The position numbers and the translations under genes are program-made. 64,000 bases of DNA from Myxococcota bacterium (GTDB taxonomy: Bacteria; Myxococcota_A; UBA9160; UBA6930): positions 62,001 to 126,000 of the forward strand of contig JANQFK010000007.1 of NCBI GenBank assembly GCA_028277885.1, given 5' to 3'. Positions 20,617-31,353 of this stretch are shown here, one piece after another. The first letter of the stretch is position 1. Each line of letters begins with the position of its first letter. Under the pieces are notes generated by a model that was not told the DNA's origin, did no database searches, and worked only from the letters and a program-made list of their open reading frames with translations.

Positions 20617-23046
20617 GTGCCTCGGGAGCCCGGCGCCGGGCCCGGGGTGCCGCTCCCCCCCTTGCTGCGCGTGGCCGTCACGGACCTGCTGGCGCGCCGC
20701 CTGCGATCCCTCTCCCCGAGCCTGGGTGCGGGCCCCGGGCTGCCGCGGCTCTGGATCGGGAGCGCGCTCCACGGCCGCTACCAGCGCGCCGCTGCGGAGC
20801 GGGATCCGAGCTTCCGCGCCGAGGTCGCGGTGCGCGGGGAGCTGCTCGCCGAGAGCTTCCGCGTCGAGATCCACGGCCGCGCCGACGGCGTCCGGGAGAC
20901 GGCCACGGGCGTGCTGCGGGTGGAGGAGCTCAAGACGTGCAGCGCCGCCTCGCCGCCCTCGGCCCGCTGGCGATCCGCCTGCCGCGACCAGGCGGCCCTC
21001 TACGCGTGGCTCCTCGCGCGCGAGCGCGGCGTACCCGTGGAGGCCGAGCTGGTCTGGCTCGACCTCGCCGGCGAGGAGCCGCCGTTGCGCGAGCCCGTCG
21101 AGGTCGGGGCCGAGGCCGTCGAGGCGACCCTCCGCCGGGACCTCGCCCCCTTCCTGCGCGACGCGGCACGGGAGCAGCGCGAGGCGCCACGGCGCCGCGC
21201 GGCGGCCGCGCGCGTGCGCTTCCCCCACCCCCGACGTCGCCCCGGGCAGGAGCGTCTCGAGCACGCGGTCGAGCAGGCCCTCGAGGCCGGTGAGCATCTC
21301 CTTGCCGAGGCGCCCACCGGGCTCGGCAAGACCGCCGCCGTGCTGACGCCTGCGCTGCGGTTCGCGCTCGCCCGGGACAAGCAGGTCCTGCTCCTCACCG
21401 CCAAGGCGACCCAGCGCCGCGGCGCGCTGAGCGTGCTCCGCTCCCTCGGCGCCGGCGCAGCCGCGCCCGGCCTCGAGCTGGCGGCCCGGGCGACGCTGTG
21501 CGCCAACGACCGCGGGCTCTGCCACGAGGACCACTGCCGGTTCGCGCGCGACCACCACGCCAAGGTCGAGGGGACCGATGCCGTGGCGGCCCTGCTGGCC
21601 GCCGGCCCGGCCCTCGAGCCCGGACGCGTGCGCGAGCTCGCGACGGCACTCGAAGCCTGCCCCCACGCCCTCGCCCGCGAGGCGGCCGGCAGCGCCCCGC
21701 TCGTGATCGGCGACTACAACCACGCCCTCGCGCCCGGCGCCGCGCTCCCCGCCTTCGCGAGAGGCGGCGATCCGCGCGACGTGGTCCTCGTGCTCGACGA
21801 GGCCCACAACGTCCCGGAGCGCGCGCGGGCGGTCCACTCGGCCGAGCTCGACGCCGACCGGCTGCGCGCCGCGGCGGAGCGGGCCGGCTTCGGCGGCGGA
21901 GCGGTGCATCGGGAGGTGGACGCAGCCCTGCGCGCCCTCGCCGACTGGGTCGAGGCCTGCGTCGACGAGCCCGTCCCCGGTGGCGAAGGGGCCTTCCGCA
22001 CCGAGCTCGACGCCGACGACTTCCGCCGCCTGCGCGAGCCCGCCGAGGACGCCCTCGCCCGGCACTTCGCCTACGCGCTGGCGACGGGCGGCCTAGATCC
22101 GGAGGACGAGCTCGCCGCGTGCGCCCACGCGCTCCAGCGCTTCGCCCGCGGACTCGAAGCCGGCGACACCCACGCCTCCCTCGCCGAGCGGCGCGACGGC
22201 CGCGCCCGGGTCGCCCGGGTGTGCCTCGACCCCTCGCCGTGGCTGGCCCGCGGGTTCGCCCGCTGCCATGCCGTGATCGCGATCTCCGCCACGCTCTCGC
22301 CCCTCGAGCCGTACCGCGAGGCCCTGGGCCTCGACCCGGCGCGCACCGCCTCGCTGGCCCTGCCCTCGCCCTTCCCGCGCGCGAACCGGCGGGTGGTGAT
22401 CGACGCCGGGGTCGGCACCCGCGCCGGCGAGCGCGGGCGCGAGGCCTCGCGCATCGCCAGCCGGCTGGGCGCCCTCGCCGAGGCCGTGCCCGGGCACTGC
22501 CTCGCCCTCTTCCCGAGCTTCCGGCTGCTCGAGGCCGTGGCGGCGCACCTGCCCGGGCCGCCGCGCGGCCCCGCCCGCGTCCTCGCCCAGCGCGCCGACG
22601 CCGGCTCCGAGGAGCGCGAGCGGCTGGTGGCGGCGCTGCGCGCGCCCGCCGCCGAGCACACGCTGGTGCTCGCCGTGGCGGGGGGCGTGCTCGCCGAGGG
22701 CGTCGACTACGCGGGGGGCGGCCTCGCCGCGGTCGCGGTGGTGGGTCCCTGCGTTCCGCCGCCGGACCCCGAGCGCGAGCTTCAGCGCGAGGCCTGGGAG
22801 GAGCGCGGCGAGGACGGCTTCCTGCGCGCCTACGCGATGCCGGGCATGACCCGGGTCGTGCAGGCCGCGGGTCGGCTGCTGCGGTCTCCGGAGGACGTCG
22901 GCGTGATCGCGCTGCTGGGTCGGCGCTTCCTCCAGGCCCCGTACCGCGACGCGCTGCCCGAGGAGTGGTGCGACGGCGATCCCGAGGGCTGTGTGGGCGA
23001 CCCCGCCGAGGCGGCCCGGGAGCTCTTCGAGATGCACGCGCCCTGA
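20617..23046 (+). CDS. PD-(D/E)XK nuclease-like domain fused to XPD/DinG-type helicase
   Basis: An 809-residue protein. The first about 200 residues look like a PD-(D/E)XK domain (EIHGRADGV, then LRVEELKT, the D and ExK of the motif). From about residue 215 there is a superfamily 2 helicase of the XPD/DinG type: Walker A EAPTGLGKTA (about 231), a Cys set that suits an Fe-S cluster (ATLCAND, GLCHEDHC, EACPHAL), DEAH box LVLDEAHNVPE (about 393) and motif VI VVQAAGRLLRS (about 748). It probably unwinds 5'-to-3' in repair, with cutting or DNA binding by the N-terminus. GTG start right after the ABM gene. Its stop lies in an inverted repeat shared with argE. Confidence 0.88.
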   Translation: MPREPGAGPGVPLPPLLRVAVTDLLARRLRSLSPSLGAGPGLPRLWIGSALHGRYQRAAAERDPSFRAEVAVRGELLAESFRVEIHGRADGVRETATGVLRVEELKTCSAASPPSARWRSACRDQAALYAWLLARERGVPVEAELVWLDLAGEEPPLREPVEVGAEAVEATLRRDLAPFLRDAAREQREAPRRRAAAARVRFPHPRRRPGQERLEHAVEQALEAGEHLLAEAPTGLGKTAAVLTPALRFALARDKQVLLLTAKATQRRGALSVLRSLGAGAAAPGLELAARATLCANDRGLCHEDHCRFARDHHAKVEGTDAVAALLAAGPALEPGRVRELATALEACPHALAREAAGSAPLVIGDYNHALAPGAALPAFARGGDPRDVVLVLDEAHNVPERARAVHSAELDADRLRAAAERAGFGGGAVHREVDAALRALADWVEACVDEPVPGGEGAFRTELDADDFRRLREPAEDALARHFAYALATGGLDPEDELAACAHALQRFARGLEAGDTHASLAERRDGRARVARVCLDPSPWLARGFARCHAVIAISATLSPLEPYREALGLDPARTASLALPSPFPRANRRVVIDAGVGTRAGERGREASRIASRLGALAEAVPGHCLALFPSFRLLEAVAAHLPGPPRGPARVLAQRADAGSEERERLVAALRAPAAEHTLVLAVAGGVLAEGVDYAGGGLAAVAVVGPCVPPPDPERELQREAWEERGEDGFLRAYAMPGMTRVVQAAGRLLRSPEDVGVIALLGRRFLQAPYRDALPEEWCDGDPEGCVGDPAEAARELFEMHAP

Positions 23047-23077
23047 GCCGGTGGCGCGCGGCGACTCGGCTCAGGGC
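23040..23077. terminator. Inverted repeat holding two convergent stop codons
   Basis: GCCCTGAGCCG (23040-23050) and CGGCTCAGGGC (23067-23077) are perfect 11-bp arms around 16 bases. The left arm contains the TGA of the helicase gene and the right arm the TGA (complement) of argE. No T-run follows; a bidirectional end structure is likely. Confidence 0.5.
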
Positions 23078-24270
23078 CGCGGGCGCGCGCCGCACAGGTG
23101 CTCGAGGACGCGCGGCACCAGCTCGCGACCGCGCTCGAGGGCGGGGACCCGGATGCTCTCGTCGGGCTGGTGGGCCTGGTCGAGGTCGCCCGGCCCGCAG
23201 ATCAGGCAGGCGATGCCCGCCCGGGCGAAGTGGCCCCCGTCGGTGCAGAACGGCGCCCCGCCGCTGCGCTCGTCGGCGAGGGCGTCGCGCAGCGCGAGCT
23301 CGAGGGCGCTGCCGCGCTCGGTGCGCATGCCCGGAGCGACGAAGAGCGGCTCGCCCACCTCGAGGGCGCCGCGGCCCTCGGGCGAGCCGAAGTCCTTCGC
23401 CTCGAGGTCGGCGAGGCGGGCCACCACCTCGCGGTGCACCGCCGCGGGGTCCTCGCCCGGCAGCGGCCGGTAGCTCACGCTGAACCGGCAGCGCTCGGCG
23501 ATCATGTTCGACGCCGTGCCGCCCCGGATGGTGCCGAAGTTGAGCGTCGTGTAGGGCGACTCGGGGTAGTCCGCAGCGTCCTCGGGGCGACGCCGGGAGC
23601 GCAGCTCCTCCTGGAGGCCTCCCACCGCCGCCACCGCGCGCGCCGCGAGGGCGATGGCGTTCACGCCGGCCTCGGGCACGCCGCTGTGCCCGCCGAGGCC
23701 GGCCGCGGTGACGGAGAACTCGACGATGCCCTTGTGGGTGTGGAAGACCTGCCACGAGGTGGGCTCCCCGATCCAGCCCAGGCGCGGGACGGGCATCTCT
23801 CCCAGCAGGCCCGCCAGCGCCGGCGCCAGGCGCTCGGCGCCGCGGCACCCGACCTCCTCGTCGCAGGTGAAGAGGAACACCAGCGGGAGCTCGAGGGAGG
23901 CGGGATCGAGCCGCCGGGCGGCGTCGAGGCAGAGCGCGAGGAAGCCCTTCATGTCCGTGGTGCCGCGGCCGTAGGCGCGTTCGCCTTCGAGGGCGAGGCC
24001 CAGCGGCTCGCGGGTCCAGCCGGGCTGGTCCTCGAAGGGCACCACGTCGGCGTGGCCCGAGAGCACGAGCCCGCCCGGCAGCGGAGGGCCCGCCCAGGCG
24101 ACGAGGTTCGCGCGGGCGGCCTCGCCCTCCCCCTCGGTCTGGAGCGCGGTGCGGAAGCCGGCGTCCTCGAGGACGTCCGCCATCCAGCCCATCAGCGCGA
24201 GGTTCCCCTTGTGGCTGACGCTGTCGGCCTCGACCAGACGCCGGGTGGTCTCCAGGAGGAACCGGTCCAT
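23071..24270 (-). CDS. argE: Acetylornithine deacetylase
   Basis: A 399-residue M20-family zinc amidohydrolase; ArgE removes acetyl from N-acetylornithine in arginine synthesis. Seen: LVLSGHADVVPFEDQPGW (metal His/Asp), GRGTTDMKGFLALCL, FTCDEEVGCRGAERL (catalytic Glu and metal Glu), the dimerisation-domain GGHSGVPEAGVNAI, and the closing DLDQAHQPDESI. The pattern fits ArgE best; closely related deacylases (succinyl-diaminopimelate desuccinylase) are less likely because of the DQAHQPDE close. Divergent from ilvB. Confidence 0.92.
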   Translation of the reverse strand: MDRFLLETTRRLVEADSVSHKGNLALMGWMADVLEDAGFRTALQTEGEGEAARANLVAWAGPPLPGGLVLSGHADVVPFEDQPGWTREPLGLALEGERAYGRGTTDMKGFLALCLDAARRLDPASLELPLVFLFTCDEEVGCRGAERLAPALAGLLGEMPVPRLGWIGEPTSWQVFHTHKGIVEFSVTAAGLGGHSGVPEAGVNAIALAARAVAAVGGLQEELRSRRRPEDAADYPESPYTTLNFGTIRGGTASNMIAERCRFSVSYRPLPGEDPAAVHREVVARLADLEAKDFGSPEGRGALEVGEPLFVAPGMRTERGSALELALRDALADERSGGAPFCTDGGHFARAGIACLICGPGDLDQAHQPDESIRVPALERGRELVPRVLEHLCGARPRP

Positions 24271-24581
24271 GCCGGACCAGGGTAGCGGCTCGGGAGCCTC
24301 CTGGAGTCACCTGCCCCTGGGGGATGACGATTTTGACTTCGTTTTGGCCAATTTCCCGGACCGGTCGCGCAATCAACCGCGATTTCATGCTTTCGAGGGC
24401 CGGTTTGGTGACGTATCCTCCGAGCTGGAGCCCGGGTTCCGGTCCAGGAGACCGGATCGAACGAAACGACGTGCTGAAGGATCGCCGGCGAGGCGCCGAC
24501 CCATCCCCTGCGGACCGAACACAGGCCCAAAGACTCATCCTCCAGCCCGGATCGTTCCTCCCGAGAGCGATCCGACCGTCG
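24271..24581 (+). promoter_or_regulatory. argE-ilvB divergent region with candidate ilvB promoter and leader
   Basis: About 310 bases with an AT-richer core. TTGACT (24333-24338) is a good -35-like hexamer without a matching -10. TTTCGA (24391-24396), a 17-base spacer and TATCCT (24414-24419) form a better placed pair, giving a leader of about 155 bases. A CCGGTC/GACCGG hairpin follows in the leader. The ilvB frame stays open upstream to 24324, but the conserved protein starts at 24582. Attenuation is possible, yet no run of Ile, Leu or Val codons in a leader peptide was found. Confidence 0.4.
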
Positions 24582-26309
24582 ATGGAGCTCGAAGTGACGC
24601 CCAAGCTGCCCACCGGAGCCGAAAAGCTCGTCCAGTGTCTCGAGAGGGAGGGTGTGGAGCACATCTTCGGCCTCTCGGGCGGAGCCGCCATCCCGATCTT
24701 CGACGCCCTCGTGGACTCGCCCGTGAAGCTCGTGCTCGTGCGCCACGAGCAGGGCGCCACCCACATGGCCGACGGCTACGCGCGCGCCACCGGTCGCCCG
24801 GGCGTGGTGCTGGTCACCTCCGGTCCCGGCGCCACCAACACGGTGACGGGGCTGCTCACGGCGCTGATGGACTCGGTGCCCATGATCGTGATCTCCGGCC
24901 AGACGCCGTCGGGCGTGCTCGGCAAGGACGCGTTCCAGGAGGCCGACGTCACGGGCATCACCTACCCGGTGGTGAAGCACAGCTACCTGGTGAAGGACGT
25001 CGCCGAGATCCCGCGCGTGGTGCGCGAGGCCTTCCACATCGCCACCACCGGGCGCCCCGGCCCGGTGCTGATCGACATCCCCAAGGACCTGAGCTCGGCG
25101 CCCTGCGACGCGCCCTTCGCCGACGAGGTGGACCTGCCGGGCTACCACGTGCCCGGCCGCGCCGACCCCGAGGCCCTGGGCCGCGCCGCGGAGCTGCTGA
25201 AGGCGGCCCGGCGCCCGCTCCTCTACGTGGGCCACGGCGCGGTGATCTCCGACGCCGGCAAGGCCGTGGTGCAGCTCGCCGAGAAGCTGCGCGCCCCCAT
25301 CGTGAACACCCTGCTCGGGAAGGGCGCCGCCGACGAGACCCACCCGCTGCACCTCGGGATGATGGGCATGCACGGCACCGCCTACGCGAACAAGGCGGTG
25401 ATCCACTGCGACCTCATCATGGCCATCGGCGCGCGCTGGGACGACCGCGTGACGGGCAAGGTGGACGAGTTCTGCGCCGACGCGGTGAAGATCCACGTCG
25501 ACGTGGACCCCGCCGAGTTCAACAAGATCATCCGGCCCGACGTCTGCATCCTCGGCGACGCGCGCCTCGCCATCGAGGACCTGATCCCGCGGGTGGAGCC
25601 CGCCGACACCGAGGAGTGGCTGGCCCGCTGCGAGGGCTGGCGCCAGAAGTACCCGCTCAAGTACCCGAAGAAGGGCGGGCTGCGCGCCCAGCACGTGCTC
25701 GACCGGCTCCACCACGTCACCCGGGGGCAGGCGGTGGTCTCCGTGGACGTGGGCCAGCACCAGATGTGGGCGGCCCAGTTCTGCCTCACCACCTCGAACC
25801 GCCACTGGCTCTGCTCGGGGGGCGCCGGGACCATGGGGTTCGGGTTCCCCGCCGCGATCGGCGCGAAGTTCGCGAGGCCCGAGTCGAAGGTCTGGGCCGT
25901 GGTGGGCGACGGCGGCTTCCAGATGACCCTGGCCGAGCTCGCCACCGCGGCGGTCCACGACATCGCGGTGAAGGTGCTGATCGTGAACAACAACTACCTG
26001 GGCATGGTGCGCCAGTGGCAGGAGCTGTTCTTCGAGAACCGGCTCTCGGGCGTGGACCTCGAGGGCAACCCGGACTTCGTGAAGCTCGCCGAGGCCTACG
26101 GCGTGAAGGCCCTGCGCATCCGCCGCCCGGCGGACATCGACCGCAAGCTGCGGGAGGCCCACGAGTACGACGAGGGGCCCTGCGTGGTGGTGGCCGAGGT
26201 CGTCAAGGAGGACAACGTCTTCCCGATGATCCCGGCGGGCGCCCCGGTGAGCGACATGATCATCGACCCCCCCAAGCACAAGCTGGAGAAGCCCGTTGGC
26301 AGCACCTGA
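24582..26309 (+). CDS. ilvB: Acetolactate synthase large subunit
   Basis: ThDP- and FAD-dependent enzyme that condenses two pyruvates (or pyruvate plus 2-oxobutyrate) at the entry of branched-chain amino acid synthesis. 575 residues: GAEKLVQCLEREGVEHIFGL, the catalytic Glu in RHEQGATHMADGYARATG, VTSGPGATNTVTGL, and the ThDP-binding GDGGFQMTLAELATA ... VNNNYLGMVRQWQELFF. The ATG start gives the standard N-terminus. ilvN overlaps its 3' end by 14 bases. Confidence 0.97.
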   Translation: MELEVTPKLPTGAEKLVQCLEREGVEHIFGLSGGAAIPIFDALVDSPVKLVLVRHEQGATHMADGYARATGRPGVVLVTSGPGATNTVTGLLTALMDSVPMIVISGQTPSGVLGKDAFQEADVTGITYPVVKHSYLVKDVAEIPRVVREAFHIATTGRPGPVLIDIPKDLSSAPCDAPFADEVDLPGYHVPGRADPEALGRAAELLKAARRPLLYVGHGAVISDAGKAVVQLAEKLRAPIVNTLLGKGAADETHPLHLGMMGMHGTAYANKAVIHCDLIMAIGARWDDRVTGKVDEFCADAVKIHVDVDPAEFNKIIRPDVCILGDARLAIEDLIPRVEPADTEEWLARCEGWRQKYPLKYPKKGGLRAQHVLDRLHHVTRGQAVVSVDVGQHQMWAAQFCLTTSNRHWLCSGGAGTMGFGFPAAIGAKFARPESKVWAVVGDGGFQMTLAELATAAVHDIAVKVLIVNNNYLGMVRQWQELFFENRLSGVDLEGNPDFVKLAEAYGVKALRIRRPADIDRKLREAHEYDEGPCVVVAEVVKEDNVFPMIPAGAPVSDMIIDPPKHKLEKPVGST

Positions 26310-26817
26310 GCTCTCTCCGATCGCACCGAGCGACGTCCACACGATCTCGCTCTACGTGAACAACAAGCCCGGCGTTCTCGTGCGCACGGCGCTCGTCTTC
26401 GCGCGCCGCGGCTACAACATCGAGAGCCTCGTGGTGAGCCCGGCGGCGCGCGGCGACTTCTCGCGCATGACCATCACCTGCCGGGGAGACCCGGCCACCC
26501 TCGAGCAGATCATCAAGCAGCTCGCGAAGCTCGTCGACGTGGTGCACGCCATCGACCACACCGGCGACCGCGCCTACGAGACCGAGATCGCGCTGGTGAA
26601 GCTCCAGTGCAGCGTCGACGAGCGCACCCAGATCCTCCAGATCGCGGAGCACTACGCCGCCAAGGTGGTGGACTACGGCCACGAGTCCGTGATGCTGCGG
26701 GTGAACGGCTCGAGCGAGAAGCTCGACGCCTTCATCGACCTGCTGCGGCCCCACGGGCTCCTCGAGCTGGTGCGCTCGGGCAAGGTGGTGATGGCCCGCG
26801 GGCTGCGCGAGACCTAG
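26296..26817 (+). CDS. ilvN: Acetolactate synthase small (regulatory) subunit
   Basis: A 173-residue regulatory subunit with an N-terminal ACT domain (HTISLYVNNKPGVLVRTALV, then RRGYNIESLVVSP) and the IlvH/IlvN C-terminal domain (ALVKLQCSVDERTQILQIAE, DLLRPHGLLELVRSGK). It raises IlvB activity and usually confers valine feedback inhibition. The TTG start lies inside the ilvB end; a shorter start cannot be excluded but would cut into the region before the ACT domain. Confidence 0.95.
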   Translation: MAAPELSPIAPSDVHTISLYVNNKPGVLVRTALVFARRGYNIESLVVSPAARGDFSRMTITCRGDPATLEQIIKQLAKLVDVVHAIDHTGDRAYETEIALVKLQCSVDERTQILQIAEHYAAKVVDYGHESVMLRVNGSSEKLDAFIDLLRPHGLLELVRSGKVVMARGLRET

Positions 26818-26836
26818 GAAGCCGCCGGGGTCGCGC

Positions 26837-27301
26837 GTGGTCGAGATCTTCGTGGACGCCGACGCCTGTCCGGTGAAGGACGAGGTGTACGGCGTGGCGG
26901 CGCGGCTGGGCGTGCAGGTGGTGCTGGTCGCCAACGCGCCCCTCGGCGTGCCCCCGGGCCTCGGCGTCGAGATGATCGTGGTGGACAAGGACGCCGACGC
27001 CGCCGACGACTGGATCGCCGCGCGGGTGCGAGCGGGCGACGTGGTGGTGACCGCCGACATCCCCCTCGCCGCCCGCTGCCTCGAGGCGGGCGCCCGGGCG
27101 CTGGGCCCCGACGGCCGGCCCTTCACCGAGGACTCCATCGGGGGTGCCCTGGCGAGCCGGGCCCTGAACGACCAGCTCCGCCAGATGGGCGTCGCCTCGG
27201 GCGGCCCGAAGCCCCTCTCGGACAAGGACCGCTCGCGCTTCCTCTCGAAGCTCGACCAGCTCGTGCAGGCGGGGCTGCGCGAGCCGGCGCGGGGCGACTA
27301 G
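26837..27301 (+). CDS. YaiI/YqxD (DUF188) family protein
   Basis: A 154-residue protein of the YaiI/YqxD family, PIN-like nuclease fold of unknown function. The opening EIFVDADACPVKDE and the middle WIAARVRAGDVVVTADIPLA and GPDGRPFTEDSIGGALASRA are family hallmarks. GTG start 19 bases after ilvN, so probably on the same transcript. Its TAG stop and the TAG stop of the convergent gene are the two strands of one CTAG. Confidence 0.93.
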   Translation: MVEIFVDADACPVKDEVYGVAARLGVQVVLVANAPLGVPPGLGVEMIVVDKDADAADDWIAARVRAGDVVVTADIPLAARCLEAGARALGPDGRPFTEDSIGGALASRALNDQLRQMGVASGGPKPLSDKDRSRFLSKLDQLVQAGLREPARGD

Positions 27302-27660
27302 CGCCGCACCTGCTCGCGCTCGCTCTGGCAGGCCAGGCACAGCGGCGCCTCGGGCCGGGCCCGGAGCCGCCCGCGGTCGATCGCCTCGCCGCAGGCCGCG
27401 CAGTCCCCGTAGCGGCCCTCCTCGAGCCGGCGCAGCGCCGCCTCCACCTGGACGAGCCGCCGCTTCGCGGCCTCCCGGTTGGCGCGCAGCATGCTCTGCT
27501 GCTGGAGCGCGTCGACGCGCGAGACGCGGCCGATGGGCTCGTCGAGGGAGACCGGCCTCGCGCCTTCGGCGGAGCTGGAGAGCCCCTCGCGCAGCTGCTG
27601 CCGGAGCTCGGCGAGCGCGCGACCGAAGCCCTCGCGCTGCTCGGCGCTCAGCTCCGCCAC
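27298..27660 (-). CDS. DksA/TraR-type zinc finger protein
   Basis: A 120-residue protein with an N-terminal helical coiled coil (ALAELRQQLREGL, ANREAAKRRLVQVEAALRRL) and a C-terminal DksA-type zinc finger (GDCAACGEAIDRGRLRARP ... CLACQ, CxxC-x17-CxxC). DksA-like proteins bind the RNA polymerase secondary channel; the short coiled coil places this in the smaller TraR/YbiI-like group, so a stress-response or polymerase role is inference. Start is GTG. Lies 67 bases downstream of ilvD on the same strand. Confidence 0.85.
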   Translation of the reverse strand: MAELSAEQREGFGRALAELRQQLREGLSSSAEGARPVSLDEPIGRVSRVDALQQQSMLRANREAAKRRLVQVEAALRRLEEGRYGDCAACGEAIDRGRLRARPEAPLCLACQSEREQVRR

Positions 27661-27727
27661 CGCGAGGGGTCCGGCGCGAGCCCGCAGAGCGGGTCGGTCT
27701 CCATGGGCGGCGCCACCCCGGTGCGCA

Positions 27728-29410
<1,683 letters not shown>

Positions 29411-29439
29411 GGCGGCATTCTAGCGACTTCCCCACCGCG

Positions 29440-29445
29440 GTATGC
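29440..29445 (+). promoter_or_regulatory. Candidate -10 box before DUF3604 operon
   Basis: TATGCT stands 9 bases before the ATG of the first DUF3604 gene in an otherwise GC-rich gap between divergent genes. No strong -35. If used, the transcript would be nearly leaderless. Confidence 0.3.
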
Positions 29446-29454
29446 TCCCGGCCC

Positions 29455-31353
29455 ATGCCGACCTCCGGGAGCCGAAGCCGCAGGATCCAGGGGGTCGCGC
29501 TGCTGCTGGGAGCCGCCCTGCTCGGGGCGGCGGAGGCGGCCTCCGGGGTGCGCCTGCGGGAGCGCTGCGCGAGCCGGCAGCCCCTGCGCACGCCCTTCTT
29601 CGGCGACACCCACGTCCACACGGCCTTCTCCCAGGACGCCAGCACCCAGGGCACGCGCAACACGCCGCGGGACGCCTACGCGTTCGCGCGGGGCGAGCCC
29701 CTCGGCATCCAGCCCTACGCCGAGGGCGGCCGCGCGCTGCGCACCCTGCGCCTCGAGCGTCCCCTCGACTTCGCGGTGGTGACCGACCACGCCGAGCAGC
29801 TCGGCGAGGTCGCGATCTGCACGACGCCCGGCGCCCCGGGCCACGGCTCCCTCGTGTGCCGCCTGTACCGCGCGTGGCCGCGCCTCGCGTTCTTCGTGAT
29901 GAACATGCGCGCCACCTACTGGGAGGAGCCCACCCGCTTCGACTTCTGCGGACCCGACGGCGTCCACTGCCTCGAGGCCGCCCGCGGGCCCTGGCAGGAG
30001 ATCCAGGCGGCCGCGGAGGCCCACTACGACCGCAGCTCCGCCTGCTCGTTCACGACCTTCGTGGGCTACGAGTGGACGGGCGCCACGGGCTCGAAGAACC
30101 TGCACCGCAACGTGGTGTTCTCCGGCGACGCGGTCCCCGAGCTGCCCGCCAGCTACTTCGAGGCCTCGTCCCCGGAGGCCCTCTGGGATCGGCTGGAGCG
30201 CGACTGCATCGACGGCCTGCCCGGCTGCGACGCCGTGGTGATCCCCCACAACTCGAACCTGAGCGGCGGGCTCATGTTCGAGAGCGGCGACGTCGGCCGG
30301 GCCGAGGCCGAGCGCCGCGCGCGCCTCGAGCCCCTCGTCGAGGTGATGCAGCACAAGGGCGACTCCGAGTGCCGGCTCGACCCGGTCGGCGAGGACGAGC
30401 TGTGCGCGTTCGAGAAGCTCCCCTACGACGACTTCCAGGGGAAGTACGTCCCCTGGCTCGCCGACGAGCCCGGGGCCGGCAGCTTCGTGCGCGACGGCCT
30501 CGCGCGGGGCCTGCTGGCCGAGCGGCGCGGCGGGGGCAACCCCTTCCGCTTCGGGCTGCTCGCCAGCAGCGACACCCACCTGGCGGCGCCGGGCTACGTC
30601 GACGAGCGCCAGCACCCGGGCCACGGGGGTGCGGGCTCGCCCGCCGACACCGAGCTGCCCGAGGGCCTGCCCGACGACCTGGAGTTCAATCCCGGCGGTC
30701 TGGCGGTGCTCTGGGCCGAGGAGAACAGCCGGGAGTCGCTCTTCGCCGCCATGCAGCGGCGCGAGGCCTACGGGACCAGCGGCACCCGGCTGGTGGTGCG
30801 CTTCTTCGGCGGCTGGGAGCTCGACCCCGCGCTGTGCGAGGGCGGCGACCTGGTGGCGACCGGCTACGCCGAGGGGGTGCCGATGGGAGGCGTGCTGCCC
30901 GCCGGCACCGGCGGAGCGCCGCGCTTCGCGCTGCGCGCGCTGCGCGACCCGGGCGGCGAGGCCACGCCGGGCACGCCGCTCCAGCGCCTCCAGATCGTGA
31001 AGGGCTGGGTCGAGGGCGACGCCACCCGGGAGCGGGTCTACGACGTGGCGGGAGATCCCGAGAACGGCGCCGACGTCGATCTCGCGACCTGCACGCCGCG
31101 GGGCGCGGGCTTCGATACGCTGTGCCGCGTGTGGCAGGACCCGGACTTCGATCCCTCGGCTCCGGCCTTCTACTACGCCCGGGTGCTCGAGAACCCGACC
31201 TGCCGCTGGAGCGCGCACCTGTGCCTGCGCGCCGGCGTCGACTGCGAGCAGCCCGAGACCGTGGGCGCCGGGTTCGAGCCCTGCTGCGCCGAGGAGCATC
31301 GCCGCACCATCCAGGAGCGGGCCTGGACCTCGCCCATCTGGTACTCGCCGTGA
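29455..31353 (+). CDS. DUF3604 exported metal-hydrolase-like protein 1
   Basis: A 632-residue protein with a signal peptide (LLLGAALLGAAEAAS). The body is DUF3604: FFGDTHVHTAFSQDA and VVTDHAEQLGE carry His and Asp residues in PHP-phosphoesterase-like places, followed by GFEW-type FVGYEWTGATG, VVIPHNSNLSGG, EVMQHKGDSEC and ASSDTHLAAPG. These suggest a divalent-metal hydrolase in the periplasm; the substrate is unknown. Many Cys residues suggest disulfides. It heads a four-gene run in which every junction is a GTGA overlap. A close paralog is at 42347-44230. Confidence 0.9.
   Translation: MPTSGSRSRRIQGVALLLGAALLGAAEAASGVRLRERCASRQPLRTPFFGDTHVHTAFSQDASTQGTRNTPRDAYAFARGEPLGIQPYAEGGRALRTLRLERPLDFAVVTDHAEQLGEVAICTTPGAPGHGSLVCRLYRAWPRLAFFVMNMRATYWEEPTRFDFCGPDGVHCLEAARGPWQEIQAAAEAHYDRSSACSFTTFVGYEWTGATGSKNLHRNVVFSGDAVPELPASYFEASSPEALWDRLERDCIDGLPGCDAVVIPHNSNLSGGLMFESGDVGRAEAERRARLEPLVEVMQHKGDSECRLDPVGEDELCAFEKLPYDDFQGKYVPWLADEPGAGSFVRDGLARGLLAERRGGGNPFRFGLLASSDTHLAAPGYVDERQHPGHGGAGSPADTELPEGLPDDLEFNPGGLAVLWAEENSRESLFAAMQRREAYGTSGTRLVVRFFGGWELDPALCEGGDLVATGYAEGVPMGGVLPAGTGGAPRFALRALRDPGGEATPGTPLQRLQIVKGWVEGDATRERVYDVAGDPENGADVDLATCTPRGAGFDTLCRVWQDPDFDPSAPAFYYARVLENPTCRWSAHLCLRAGVDCEQPETVGAGFEPCCAEEHRRTIQERAWTSPIWYSP

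Noticed and set aside
24324-24581. N-terminal extension of IlvB by 86 residues
   Set aside because: The extension is not like IlvB, contains the likely promoter, and the ATG at 24582 gives the standard N-terminus.
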